DNA of 41,098 nucleotides from JAUPVL01 sp964481235. GTDB lineage: Bacteria; Patescibacteriota; Saccharimonadia; CAILAD01; BJGX01. Every line of letters begins with the position of its first letter. The stretch's first letter is position 1. Of this stretch, positions 1 to 8,695 are shown piece after piece. Below the pieces are notes generated by a model. The model saw nothing but the letters and a program-made list of their open reading frames with translations. It was not told the origin of the DNA and ran no database searches. Both the position numbers and the translations under genes were made by a program. The stretch is from positions 1 through 41,098 of the forward strand of contig CAYZYH010000009.1 of assembly GCA_964481235.1 (NCBI GenBank), in the 5' to 3' direction.

Positions 1-2066
1 CTATCGATGGCACTACTCAATCAGGCTGGGTAGCCAACACCGCAGTCGCTCCCAACCCCTTTAACGGCACCATGGTAATAGAGTTAGATGGCCAGAATGC
101 CGGTGGGCCCAATGTGAATGGGCTTACTTTTGATACAGGCAGTACTGGCAGTACGGTAAAAGGTATGGTAATAAACAGGTATGCATTTGACGGGATCGGT
201 ATACTGACAGCAAACAATATAACGATACAAGGCAACTATATTGGTACCAGCACCGATGGTCTAACTGATTTAGGTAATGGAGCAAGAGGCGTGGGTTCAG
301 CCTCGGGATACTCGTCAGACAACGGAGTGGTAGGTGGCCTAAACCCTGCTGATAGAAACCTTATTTCTGGCAACGACGATGGTGGTGGGCCAACTGGTAA
401 TGAAGGCATATCTATATGCGATCTGTGTAGTGGCTGGACAGTACAAGGTAATTATATAGGCGTAGATGTCAGTGGACTTACGGCAATGCCTAATGAAAAT
501 TCGGGAGTTGGTATGGTGCAAGGTTCTATTAACAACATAGTGGGCGGCACCACTACTGGTGCTACCAATGTTATATCTGGCAATGGAATGGGTATAACTA
601 CTACTACTAACGCCACTATACAAGGTAATCTTATTGGTACCGGTTATACCGGCCTAACCGATGTGGGTAACTCTGGTTCTGGGATAAATATTCTTGAGAA
701 CACCAATATAGTAGGGGGTAGTACTGCCGCTGCTCGTAATATTATTTCTGGCAATACAAACGATGGTATTAGTATTACGTCTGACAACAATACAATTTCG
801 GGTAATTACATTGGCACAAATATTACTGGTACGTCAGCAATAGGAAATGGCAACAACGGAATATCAGACGCCGGAGACAATAATACTATTGGTGGCACAA
901 CTGGGGTAACACCGGGTGGTAGTTGCACAGGGGCGTGTAATTTAGTAAGTGGAAACTCAACCACTCAGCGTGCTGGTATTAGTATTACGACTGGTTCCTC
1001 GGGCTCTATTGTCAAAGGTAATATCGTTGGGTTAGACGTAACAGGGTCGGCAGCTTTACCTAACTATAGTGGTATGGTAGTTTTTAACTCTACAAATCAT
1101 ACTATTGGCGGTACGACACCAGCTGAACGTAATGTGTTGTCCGGCAACTACGCCGGTATATTTATAGCTGCAATTGGCGGCACAACAAACAGTGTTACTT
1201 TTTCTGGTAACTATGTAGGCACTAACCCTAGTGGTCAAATCGTTGGAGGATTGGGCAACACTGTAGGCGTATTTATAGTATCAGGTGCTACAAATAATAT
1301 GATAGGTGGCACCGCCACGGGTGCTGGTAACCTAATAGCTGGTAATACCGGTACTGGTATAGTAGACATGACCTTCGCAGGATCAAGCCCAACATTTAAT
1401 TCTTTCTTGCAAAATTCTATATATAGTAACGGTTTTGGCATAGATCTTTGTGCCGATTCAGCATTTCATTTTGCTTGCGACACTCGGGTAGGCGTTACGC
1501 CCAATGATGTAGGTGACGTAGATTTGCTAGAAAACGTACTTATGAATTTTCCGGTAATTAGCTCGGTAACATCAACAAATGGCCAAGCCACTATTACCTA
1601 TGACCTAGACATTAACGACGCCGAGCCAAGCGCCACGGGCTATAGAGTAGACTTTTATGCCAGCGATAGCGCCGATGCCACAGGTAATGGCCAAGGCCAG
1701 ACCTACATTGGTAGCGATACGGTGAGCGGTGATGTAACTGGCCGACAGGCTACAATTACTCTTCCGGTTGGAGTAGATGGGTCTAAGCATATTTCGGCGC
1801 TTACAACCATGACCGACAACTCCGCCGATGGTTTTGGTCATACCTCAGAATTTTCAGCAGACATTCAAGCAACCTTAGTGCCAAGCAATATTACGCCTAC
1901 ACCAACACCCTCAAACAACTCCAGCAGTTCTTTGGCGGGTACAGGCCAAAGCCAAAGTAAACTTAAGTATGTTTTGTTTGCACTTATGCTAATTACATCT
2001 GGTGCAATAGGTATATATTTGGCCAAACGAAAAGGTAAGAATAAAGAGTGGCGACCGAAGCTGTAG
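1..2066 (+). CDS. Secreted right-handed beta-helix repeat protein, 5'-truncated by window
   Basis: The reading frame is open from base 3 and the codons before the first internal ATG (72) align with the two paralogs downstream, so the true start and signal peptide lie upstream of the window. The body repeats units of about 40 residues built on N-x-I-G-G, RN-I-I-S-GN and GN-Y-I-G-T, typical of PbH1 parallel beta-helix folds. A conserved C-terminal beta-sandwich-like domain (from about nt 1550) is followed by a Ser/Thr/Pro linker, LAGTG (nt 1932-1946), a hydrophobic helix and a basic tail beginning KRKGKN. This layout suggests cell-surface anchoring, probably by the sortase encoded next. The ligand or role (adhesion, polysaccharide binding) is unknown. 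Confidence 0.85.
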   Translation, partial: IDGTTQSGWVANTAVAPNPFNGTMVIELDGQNAGGPNVNGLTFDTGSTGSTVKGMVINRYAFDGIGILTANNITIQGNYIGTSTDGLTDLGNGARGVGSASGYSSDNGVVGGLNPADRNLISGNDDGGGPTGNEGISICDLCSGWTVQGNYIGVDVSGLTAMPNENSGVGMVQGSINNIVGGTTTGATNVISGNGMGITTTTNATIQGNLIGTGYTGLTDVGNSGSGINILENTNIVGGSTAAARNIISGNTNDGISITSDNNTISGNYIGTNITGTSAIGNGNNGISDAGDNNTIGGTTGVTPGGSCTGACNLVSGNSTTQRAGISITTGSSGSIVKGNIVGLDVTGSAALPNYSGMVVFNSTNHTIGGTTPAERNVLSGNYAGIFIAAIGGTTNSVTFSGNYVGTNPSGQIVGGLGNTVGVFIVSGATNNMIGGTATGAGNLIAGNTGTGIVDMTFAGSSPTFNSFLQNSIYSNGFGIDLCADSAFHFACDTRVGVTPNDVGDVDLLENVLMNFPVISSVTSTNGQATITYDLDINDAEPSATGYRVDFYASDSADATGNGQGQTYIGSDTVSGDVTGRQATITLPVGVDGSKHISALTTMTDNSADGFGHTSEFSADIQATLVPSNITPTPTPSNNSSSSLAGTGQSQSKLKYVLFALMLITSGAIGIYLAKRKGKNKEWRPKL

Positions 2067-2091
2067 TTTTAGATCTCAACAGAATAGTTGT

Positions 2092-2097
2092 TATAAT
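2092..2097 (+). promoter_or_regulatory. Likely -10 box (TATAAT) for sortase
   Basis: A perfect TATAAT lies 29 bases before the chosen ATG at 2127, in the short gap after the beta-helix gene. No convincing -35 box was found. Confidence 0.4.
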
Positions 2098-2126
2098 ACA
2101 CTAAGTAATTGTCTAGATTGTTGCCT

Positions 2127-2684
2127 ATGAAGAAAAAAGCAAATAAAGCCAAGATATTTTTAATAGTAATATCCTGCATGTTATTGTTGTTGGGTGTATA
2201 TTTATTGATATTATTTTTATCTCCAAAATTAAAGAGTTATTATTCCAAGAACACAGCTGTTACATTTGATGATAAGCAAAATTACCTAAAAATTTCTACT
2301 CATAATATCAACACTCTTATAACCGAGGGTGGTGAAGAACAGCTAGACAAAGGTGCTTGGCATAGGTTTCCTGAAAGAGGCAACCCTGATATTGGTGGTA
2401 ATTTTATACTCAGTGCTCACAGCTTTGTTTGGGGTAAAACTCCTGGCGAAGTCACCGAAAAATCCTTCTTTTATAATCTTAAAGATGTAAAGGAAGGTGA
2501 AGAAGTGTTGGTACACTGGGATGGTAAAGATTATAAATACCAGGTAGAAAAAGTTTCTCAGGTAAAACCTAATCAGACTGAGATAGAAGATATAAGTGCA
2601 GAAGCCAAACTAACTATCTACACTTGTACCGAAAAAGGCAGTGCTGATGGTAGGGTAGTGGTGATTGCTAAACCCGCAACATAA
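2127..2684 (+). CDS. Sortase-family transpeptidase
   Basis: This 185-residue protein has an N-terminal membrane anchor (residues about 9-31) and an extracellular sortase domain. The catalytic triad is recognisable: His98 in ILSAHS, Cys167 in LTIYTC (the TLxTC motif) and Arg176 in GRVVVIA. Sortases cut a C-terminal sorting motif and join the protein to the cell envelope. I chose the ATG at 2127 over the in-frame TTG at 2109 because MKKK followed by a hydrophobic stretch is a normal anchor start. It sits between surface-protein genes whose tails carry LAGTG/VAATG, so those are the likely substrates; class E sortases are known to prefer LAxTG. The exact class is uncertain. Confidence 0.85.
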   Translation: MKKKANKAKIFLIVISCMLLLLGVYLLILFLSPKLKSYYSKNTAVTFDDKQNYLKISTHNINTLITEGGEEQLDKGAWHRFPERGNPDIGGNFILSAHSFVWGKTPGEVTEKSFFYNLKDVKEGEEVLVHWDGKDYKYQVEKVSQVKPNQTEIEDISAEAKLTIYTCTEKGSADGRVVVIAKPAT

Positions 2685-2725
2685 GTATTGTTAAAAACAA
2701 AAGTAGAGAGAAAAAATTAATGTTC

Positions 2726-5554
2726 TTATTTATTCTTTAAAAGCTTAAAGTATACTAGACTACCTATTAAGGCTGTCGATACCAATATAATTGATAGAAC
2801 TATATAGGAATTTCTGCTTAAGCCATATTTTTCTTGGTTTGGTTGGCTATTGTTAGTGCTGGTATTGGTATCTTGAGCTTGACCATCACTACAAATATTC
2901 AAAACTTTTTCACATTCATTTGGGTTTTGGTCACCTGGCGTTTGTGGGCTAGCTTCAAAACTTGCTAGTAAACCAACTAGAGTTGACGTAGAGTCTCTAC
3001 TGACTGCGCCAGTTGAATCGAAACTTTCGGTTCCAGGAGATGCAACTATTCCATAGCTAGCCGTATCTACTATTTGATTATTGGAGTTGGCAAGGCTGAG
3101 TATTGCTGACTCATTATTTAATTCCCCTGAGTACTCAGCTAGTATTAGCTTACCACCACCATATTGTGCTCTAAAAGCAGGATCATTTTTAACCACTAAG
3201 GCATAACTACCGGCGGCTATTACCGAACCGCCTGGCAAGGTTAGACCAATCGACTCTATCTGCCAGCCCGACATATCTACGGCGTAGTTGTTGGAGTTAT
3301 AGAACTCTATATATTCGTGATTGGGTCCACCAATTGGATTGTAATTAATTTCATTTATTAATACTCTTGCATTACTAGGTTGAGCAGATGGAATAAGGCC
3401 CCTATCTACATAGTCTCCCAAAAATGCATTTTTTCGTAGAGTAAGCTGGTGTTTTAATACAGCAATTCTGTTAGCCGGAGTGAGGGGGGCTATAGCAGTA
3501 ACTGGGTCGGGAAAATCAGCCATAGGCATTCCTGTAGACTGTTCGGTATATCCCTGTATTACCTCGGGACTATTTGTGTCAAAGCCAAGGCCAGTGATTA
3601 AATCAATAATAGGCTGAATTTTGGTGGTGAACTCATAATTGTACCATTTGGTATAGTCTTGCTCGGCTGCCGTTTGAGCCTTAGCGTATTCAATATCTAC
3701 AGTGTCTTGAATCCAATTGTCGCCATAAATAGACTCAACTAAGGTTCTTATTCTTCTTTGATACATGGCTTTTAGTTCTGGATCTTCCCATATGGCTCGT
3801 GCGAAGAATCTAGCGTCGGCACTCACCGACGGAACAGTGTCACTAGGATCTATCATATCGCCATATCCTTGTCCATGTAACTCACTAGGGACAAGCTGCT
3901 GCAAAGATAAATCTAAATCCCATGGCAAAACACTCCATCTGCCAGTGCCAGCAGTATCGTGATACGCCATTACATTAGTTTCTGCACTCCAATCGTGATG
4001 TCTAATTACCGCAGACGTGGCCATAAAGTTGATAATATTTGGAATATTATTGTTGTCTAGCATATATTGGCGTTTTGTATTGCTATACACCTGACTCATA
4101 TTTGTACGCCAACTTTCTATGTCGGATCGGTCGTTGTCGCTAGGGTACTTTTTCTCCCAATAATCTTCATAAAGATTACCCGTTTTGTACTGCGGGAATC
4201 TATCCAACCACTCTTTGTCGTATTTTTCTGCCAAGGTGTACGCACCTTCAAAACTACCATTACGCTGTAATTGTACTTTTTCCAATTGTGGCATAGTAAA
4301 CCCTGCTCGCTCAAATGCCCGCCAAGAAGTAAGCGACACTACATAATTGTTATTTGGAAAATCAGAGTTTAGATGGAATTCACTTAAAGGAGTAGTGAGG
4401 GTGCCGGGCATTTCTAAACTGTAACCACTGGGTAATTTTACTTTAAAAGGCAACTTATCGAATGTAGCCGAGTACTCACCTTTTATACGTATCTGTGAGT
4501 TATCAAAAACTTGATCGCCATAAGCAATCACGCAAGGGTAGTAGACCTTAGCATTTACATCTTCATTTATAAGACTTGTATAATTTGCATCGGTTATAAA
4601 CCATTGCAATATTGGTGTAGTTCCAGCTTGGCTAGGGTCTTGTACTACATAGCCAAAGTAATCCATAGAGTCGTCGTTACTTGGTGCTGTAGCGCTACCA
4701 CCAATACTAGTTGCCGACACCTTGTAACGCACTAGTTTACCAGCAAATTGTCCTGGTATTGTGGCGCCAAAAACATTATCGCCTACTGCGCCGTCACCGT
4801 GTAACCCGTCATCATACATAGTAAGAGTTTGTTCGGCATCAAAGTTTACTCTATAAATTAGTTCTACTGTGGCAACATTGGCTACCGTGGCAGTAACATT
4901 GGCGCTAGCATTGGCCCCAATACCAGTGGGTTTGTCTTGTATTGTAACGGTTGGTAGATTGGTATTTACTATGCTATTTTGGGAGGCGGGTGTTGGTGAG
5001 TTGATACTTGCCAACCAAGATGTAGGTAGGGAGTTGTCTAGATTGGGGTCTTTGAGCTCTAGCGATGGCCCTGTACCATCTGGGCTCGCTGGCCAAGGCG
5101 AATGATCGCTATAGGTAAGTGTATCTACTACTGCAGACGAAGCATTTGTAAGAGTTATAGTTTCTCCGCTGTTTGATAAGTTGCCACCATATTCTAGTAC
5201 AGCGGTAACTCCATAGATAGTCTGAGCCTGTGCGATATTTTTGGCCGCAACAATGTATTGCCCAGCTCCTACAGTGGTGCCATTTGCAAAACACCCAGTT
5301 ATGCCTGCAGTAAAACACCAGCCCGAAATATCTATAGGGCTACTAGTTGGGTTATATAGCTCAATGTAGTCGTCATTGTCTAGGTCTGATAGGGGGTGGT
5401 ACATTAGCTCGTTTATTACAATATTATCTGCTGCTGCATGAACTTGTTGAGTAGATTTCTTAGTTATCACTAAACTTATCAATACAACTAGTAGCGCAAA
5501 AATACTTGAGAATATTAAATTTTTGTTAATATATGTATTTGATATTTTTATCAC
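2726..5554 (-). CDS. CotH-kinase-like surface protein with lamin-tail domains
   Basis: 942 residues, GTG start. In order: an N-terminal hydrophobic segment (about 14-31, signal or anchor), a lamin-tail domain (INELMYHP...YIELYNP), a linker, a CotH-like kinase domain in the centre (RIKGEYS, GAYTLAEKYD, GNLYEDYW, HHDW and the hallmark WDLD), a second lamin-tail domain (INEINYNP...YIEFYN) and a C-terminal membrane helix with a short basic tail. CotH proteins are atypical protein kinases known from spore coats; the retained WDLD suggests activity. Lamin-tail domains occur in extracellular bacterial proteins. It converges on the sortase gene but has no LAxTG-like motif. Its substrate is unknown. 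Confidence 0.8.
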   Translation of the reverse strand: MIKISNTYINKNLIFSSIFALLVVLISLVITKKSTQQVHAAADNIVINELMYHPLSDLDNDDYIELYNPTSSPIDISGWCFTAGITGCFANGTTVGAGQYIVAAKNIAQAQTIYGVTAVLEYGGNLSNSGETITLTNASSAVVDTLTYSDHSPWPASPDGTGPSLELKDPNLDNSLPTSWLASINSPTPASQNSIVNTNLPTVTIQDKPTGIGANASANVTATVANVATVELIYRVNFDAEQTLTMYDDGLHGDGAVGDNVFGATIPGQFAGKLVRYKVSATSIGGSATAPSNDDSMDYFGYVVQDPSQAGTTPILQWFITDANYTSLINEDVNAKVYYPCVIAYGDQVFDNSQIRIKGEYSATFDKLPFKVKLPSGYSLEMPGTLTTPLSEFHLNSDFPNNNYVVSLTSWRAFERAGFTMPQLEKVQLQRNGSFEGAYTLAEKYDKEWLDRFPQYKTGNLYEDYWEKKYPSDNDRSDIESWRTNMSQVYSNTKRQYMLDNNNIPNIINFMATSAVIRHHDWSAETNVMAYHDTAGTGRWSVLPWDLDLSLQQLVPSELHGQGYGDMIDPSDTVPSVSADARFFARAIWEDPELKAMYQRRIRTLVESIYGDNWIQDTVDIEYAKAQTAAEQDYTKWYNYEFTTKIQPIIDLITGLGFDTNSPEVIQGYTEQSTGMPMADFPDPVTAIAPLTPANRIAVLKHQLTLRKNAFLGDYVDRGLIPSAQPSNARVLINEINYNPIGGPNHEYIEFYNSNNYAVDMSGWQIESIGLTLPGGSVIAAGSYALVVKNDPAFRAQYGGGKLILAEYSGELNNESAILSLANSNNQIVDTASYGIVASPGTESFDSTGAVSRDSTSTLVGLLASFEASPQTPGDQNPNECEKVLNICSDGQAQDTNTSTNNSQPNQEKYGLSRNSYIVLSIILVSTALIGSLVYFKLLKNK

Positions 5555-5565
5555 AATATATAGGA

Positions 5566-5571
5566 ATTATA
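5566..5571 (-). promoter_or_regulatory. Extended -10 promoter element for the CotH-like gene
   Basis: On the minus strand TGATATAAT (an extended -10) ends 11 bases before the GTG start. No Shine-Dalgarno sequence is visible, so the mRNA would have almost no leader. Confidence 0.4.
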
Positions 5572-5652
5572 TCATACAAGTATTTTTAGAAATCTATCTA
5601 TTATATGTTTGCTACAACCATAACTAATTTGTTAATATTATATAAAGTTGTT

Positions 5653-8646
5653 ATGCAAACATTCAAACACACAAAAGCCCTCCATATATTACTTGCCACA
5701 CTCATTGCGTTTTCTTATTTACTTACTTCTGGGGTAGCTCTACTCAAACCTATACAAGTAAAAGCCGCTAGTACTTACGTAGTAGACTCTAATGGTGACG
5801 AACCAGACGACAACCCCGGTGATGATACTTGCCACACTGCCGCCGACACCTGTACTCTGCGGGCTGCCATACAAGAAGCCAACTCTCATAGTGGTGGCGA
5901 TATTATTAACTTTGATGCTGGCTATACGATTACACCAGCAAGTGAACTACCAAGTATTGATGAACAATTGGAAATCAATGGCTATACCGGTAGCCCTAGT
6001 GGCGCTACGGCCAACACCGCTAACTCCCCAGCACCGTTTAATGGCACCCTCACTGTAGAAATAGATGGTAGTAGTGCAGGGGCTTCAAATGGTTTAGTTT
6101 TTGCCAATGGGTCAGATGGTAGCTCAGTAAGAGGCTTGGTAATTAATAACTTTCAAGTTAATGGTATAACCATGTACTTGACAGGCAATATTATTATAGC
6201 CGGTAACTACTTGGGTACCGACGTAGACGGTACTGCTGATGCAGGTAATATAGGTAATGGTGTGTATATACAAAACAGTTCACACAACAATGCTGTAGGA
6301 GGTATTGCCCCACAAGACCGCAATGTTATATCTGGTAACGACAACGATGGTGTGGCTATAGGTGACCCCGGCAGTACTAGTAATACAGTACTTGGCAACT
6401 ATATAGGCATAAAAGCTGATGGTAGCGCTACTGCCATAGGTAATAGTAGTAATGGAGTGAGTATATTTAGCTCGGCCAACGATAACTTGGTTGGCGGAGC
6501 AGGCGCAACTACCAAAAACGTTATCTCGGGCAATAATAATGGCGTATATATATTTTCAGCAGGATCAAATGATATACAAGGCAATTATATCGGTACACGT
6601 TATACAGGCACATCTGCACAAGCTAATTCGAGTTACGGCATACAGATTGTAGGATTTAGCGTTGCCAACACTATTGGCAGCCCTTCAGATTCTACCCCCG
6701 ATGGTAATTGTACTGGCGGATGTAACCTGATAAGCGGCAATAGTAGTGATGGTATATCGTTTGGTGCAGCAGATGTCACAAACACTACTGTTGAGTCTAA
6801 CTATATTGGCACCGATGTAACAGGTACGGCAGACTTAGGTAATGGAGGTGATGGTGTGCAGACTGGCAGTGCAGTAAGTAACACTATTGGAGGCACCACT
6901 GAGTCTACAAGAAATGTTATTTCTGGGAACGATCAAAACGGTGTATATTTGAGCGACTCAAGTACAAGCAATACTATTAGCGGTAATTACATTGGCACTT
7001 CTGCAGATGGCACCGCAGATGTTGGTAATACTAATGATGGAGTACATCTAGAAGAAGCAGACTCCAACACTATAGGCGGCACCACCGATGTCACTCTTGG
7101 CGGAGCATGTACGGGTTCGTGTAATCTTGTTTCTGGTAATGGGGCTAATGGAATTGTCTTACTATTCAATTCTGACTCCAATACAGTACAAGGCAACTTT
7201 GTGGGGACGGATGCGAGCGGTACGGCGTCGTTGGCAAATGTTAGTCATGGAGTAGCTATTTATACTTCGTCTGAATCAAATACTATAGGCGGTACTGCTA
7301 CTGGAGCAAGAAACGTAATATCTGGTAATGCTAATAATGGTATAAATATGTCTGGTACTGGTACAAATAACAACGTAGTACAAGGTAACTATATAGGTAC
7401 AGACACTACTGGTATGCTGGACGTTGGTAATACAAACGGGGGTATAAGTATTGGAGACGGTTCATCTGGAGTTATCATAGGGGGCACCACTACTAGTGCA
7501 AGAAACGTAATTTCTGGCAACAATGGTACGGCATTGAGCCTTGGGGGTACCAATGGAGTAGCTCAAGGTAACTATATAGGTTTAAATGCCAACGGTAGTG
7601 CAACTATATACTCTACGGCTCAACAAATGGTGGGTATTAACGGAGACAACAGTACATTTGGAGGTACTACTGCGGGAGCTGGCAACTACGTAGCTGGTGG
7701 TGGAGGTACTGGTGTTATGGTGCTTGGCATGACTCCATTTGGAGGTAGTTCTACCGGAGACGTGGTAGTACAAGGCAATTGTATTGGTACCAATGCCAAT
7801 TGTGAGTACCAGGCTGGGTTTGGCAACACCAATATAGGCTTGGGTGTAATTGGCGACGCTTATGTTACTCAAATAGGTGGCGTAGAAGCAGGCGCAGGTA
7901 ATACAATAGCTGGTAATGGAGCCGGTGTGGGAATAGGAGGACTTGCTGGGTTCTCACCATTAGCGGCCTCAATACTGCTCAATAAAATATACAACAATTC
8001 AGGTGCTGTTTCTCCAGCTGGTATAGTAGGGGGTATAGACCTCTTTCAATCGGCCGATTTTGTAAACTTTATTAATATTGGTGTAACCCCAAATGACACC
8101 AATGATATAGACTATGGTGGTACTAACTCAGGGCCTAATCATTATCTCAACTTCCCAGTTCTCAACTCTGTAACATCTACCAATGGTACAGCCACTATCA
8201 ACTACGATCTAGATATTAATGACACTGAAGACTTTGCTACAGGCTATAGGGTGGATTTCTATGCCAACGACGTAGCCGATGTAAGTGGGAATGGCCAAGG
8301 CCAGACACACATAGGTAGCGATGTAGTGAGTGGTGATGTGACTGGCAGGCAGGCCACAATCACACTCCCTGCTGGAGTGGATGGTACCAAGTATATAACC
8401 GCCGTTACTACTATGACAACCAACTCTACACCTTCTGGTTTTGGTCATAGCTCAGAATTTGCTGCCGATGTGCAGGCTACTTTGGTACCAGCTAGTACTA
8501 ACCCAGCCGCCAGTGTAGTAGCTGCTACTGGTCGTAACATTAAGTGGGTAGCACTTGTTGCTTTTATGCTCTTACTAATCGGTGCTACCGGTCTATATGT
8601 AGCCAAACGAAAAGGCAAGAACGAGAGACTGTACCATAGGATCTAA
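5653..8646 (+). CDS. Secreted right-handed beta-helix repeat protein, CSLREA-type
   Basis: 997 residues. The ATG at 5653 (MQTFKHTK) matches the start of the next paralog (MQTSKHTK); an upstream in-frame TTG at 5605 would add an unconserved stretch. A signal peptide ends near VKAAS. A CSLREA-like domain follows (CTLRAAIQEAN), then many parallel beta-helix repeats with the NTIGGT / RNVISGN / GNYIGTD pattern, and a conserved C-terminal domain (YDLDINDTE...FGHSSEFAAD). The tail is VAATG (nt 8518-8532), a hydrophobic helix, then KRKGKN. It is probably an anchored surface fibre or adhesin. Its last residues (ERLYHRI) differ from the KEWRPK ending of the other two copies. Confidence 0.88.
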   Translation: MQTFKHTKALHILLATLIAFSYLLTSGVALLKPIQVKAASTYVVDSNGDEPDDNPGDDTCHTAADTCTLRAAIQEANSHSGGDIINFDAGYTITPASELPSIDEQLEINGYTGSPSGATANTANSPAPFNGTLTVEIDGSSAGASNGLVFANGSDGSSVRGLVINNFQVNGITMYLTGNIIIAGNYLGTDVDGTADAGNIGNGVYIQNSSHNNAVGGIAPQDRNVISGNDNDGVAIGDPGSTSNTVLGNYIGIKADGSATAIGNSSNGVSIFSSANDNLVGGAGATTKNVISGNNNGVYIFSAGSNDIQGNYIGTRYTGTSAQANSSYGIQIVGFSVANTIGSPSDSTPDGNCTGGCNLISGNSSDGISFGAADVTNTTVESNYIGTDVTGTADLGNGGDGVQTGSAVSNTIGGTTESTRNVISGNDQNGVYLSDSSTSNTISGNYIGTSADGTADVGNTNDGVHLEEADSNTIGGTTDVTLGGACTGSCNLVSGNGANGIVLLFNSDSNTVQGNFVGTDASGTASLANVSHGVAIYTSSESNTIGGTATGARNVISGNANNGINMSGTGTNNNVVQGNYIGTDTTGMLDVGNTNGGISIGDGSSGVIIGGTTTSARNVISGNNGTALSLGGTNGVAQGNYIGLNANGSATIYSTAQQMVGINGDNSTFGGTTAGAGNYVAGGGGTGVMVLGMTPFGGSSTGDVVVQGNCIGTNANCEYQAGFGNTNIGLGVIGDAYVTQIGGVEAGAGNTIAGNGAGVGIGGLAGFSPLAASILLNKIYNNSGAVSPAGIVGGIDLFQSADFVNFINIGVTPNDTNDIDYGGTNSGPNHYLNFPVLNSVTSTNGTATINYDLDINDTEDFATGYRVDFYANDVADVSGNGQGQTHIGSDVVSGDVTGRQATITLPAGVDGTKYITAVTTMTTNSTPSGFGHSSEFAADVQATLVPASTNPAASVVAATGRNIKWVALVAFMLLLIGATGLYVAKRKGKNERLYHRI

Positions 8647-8695
8647 AATATTTGACGTAACCATAACTTTTTTAATAATATAGTACAAAGTTGTT

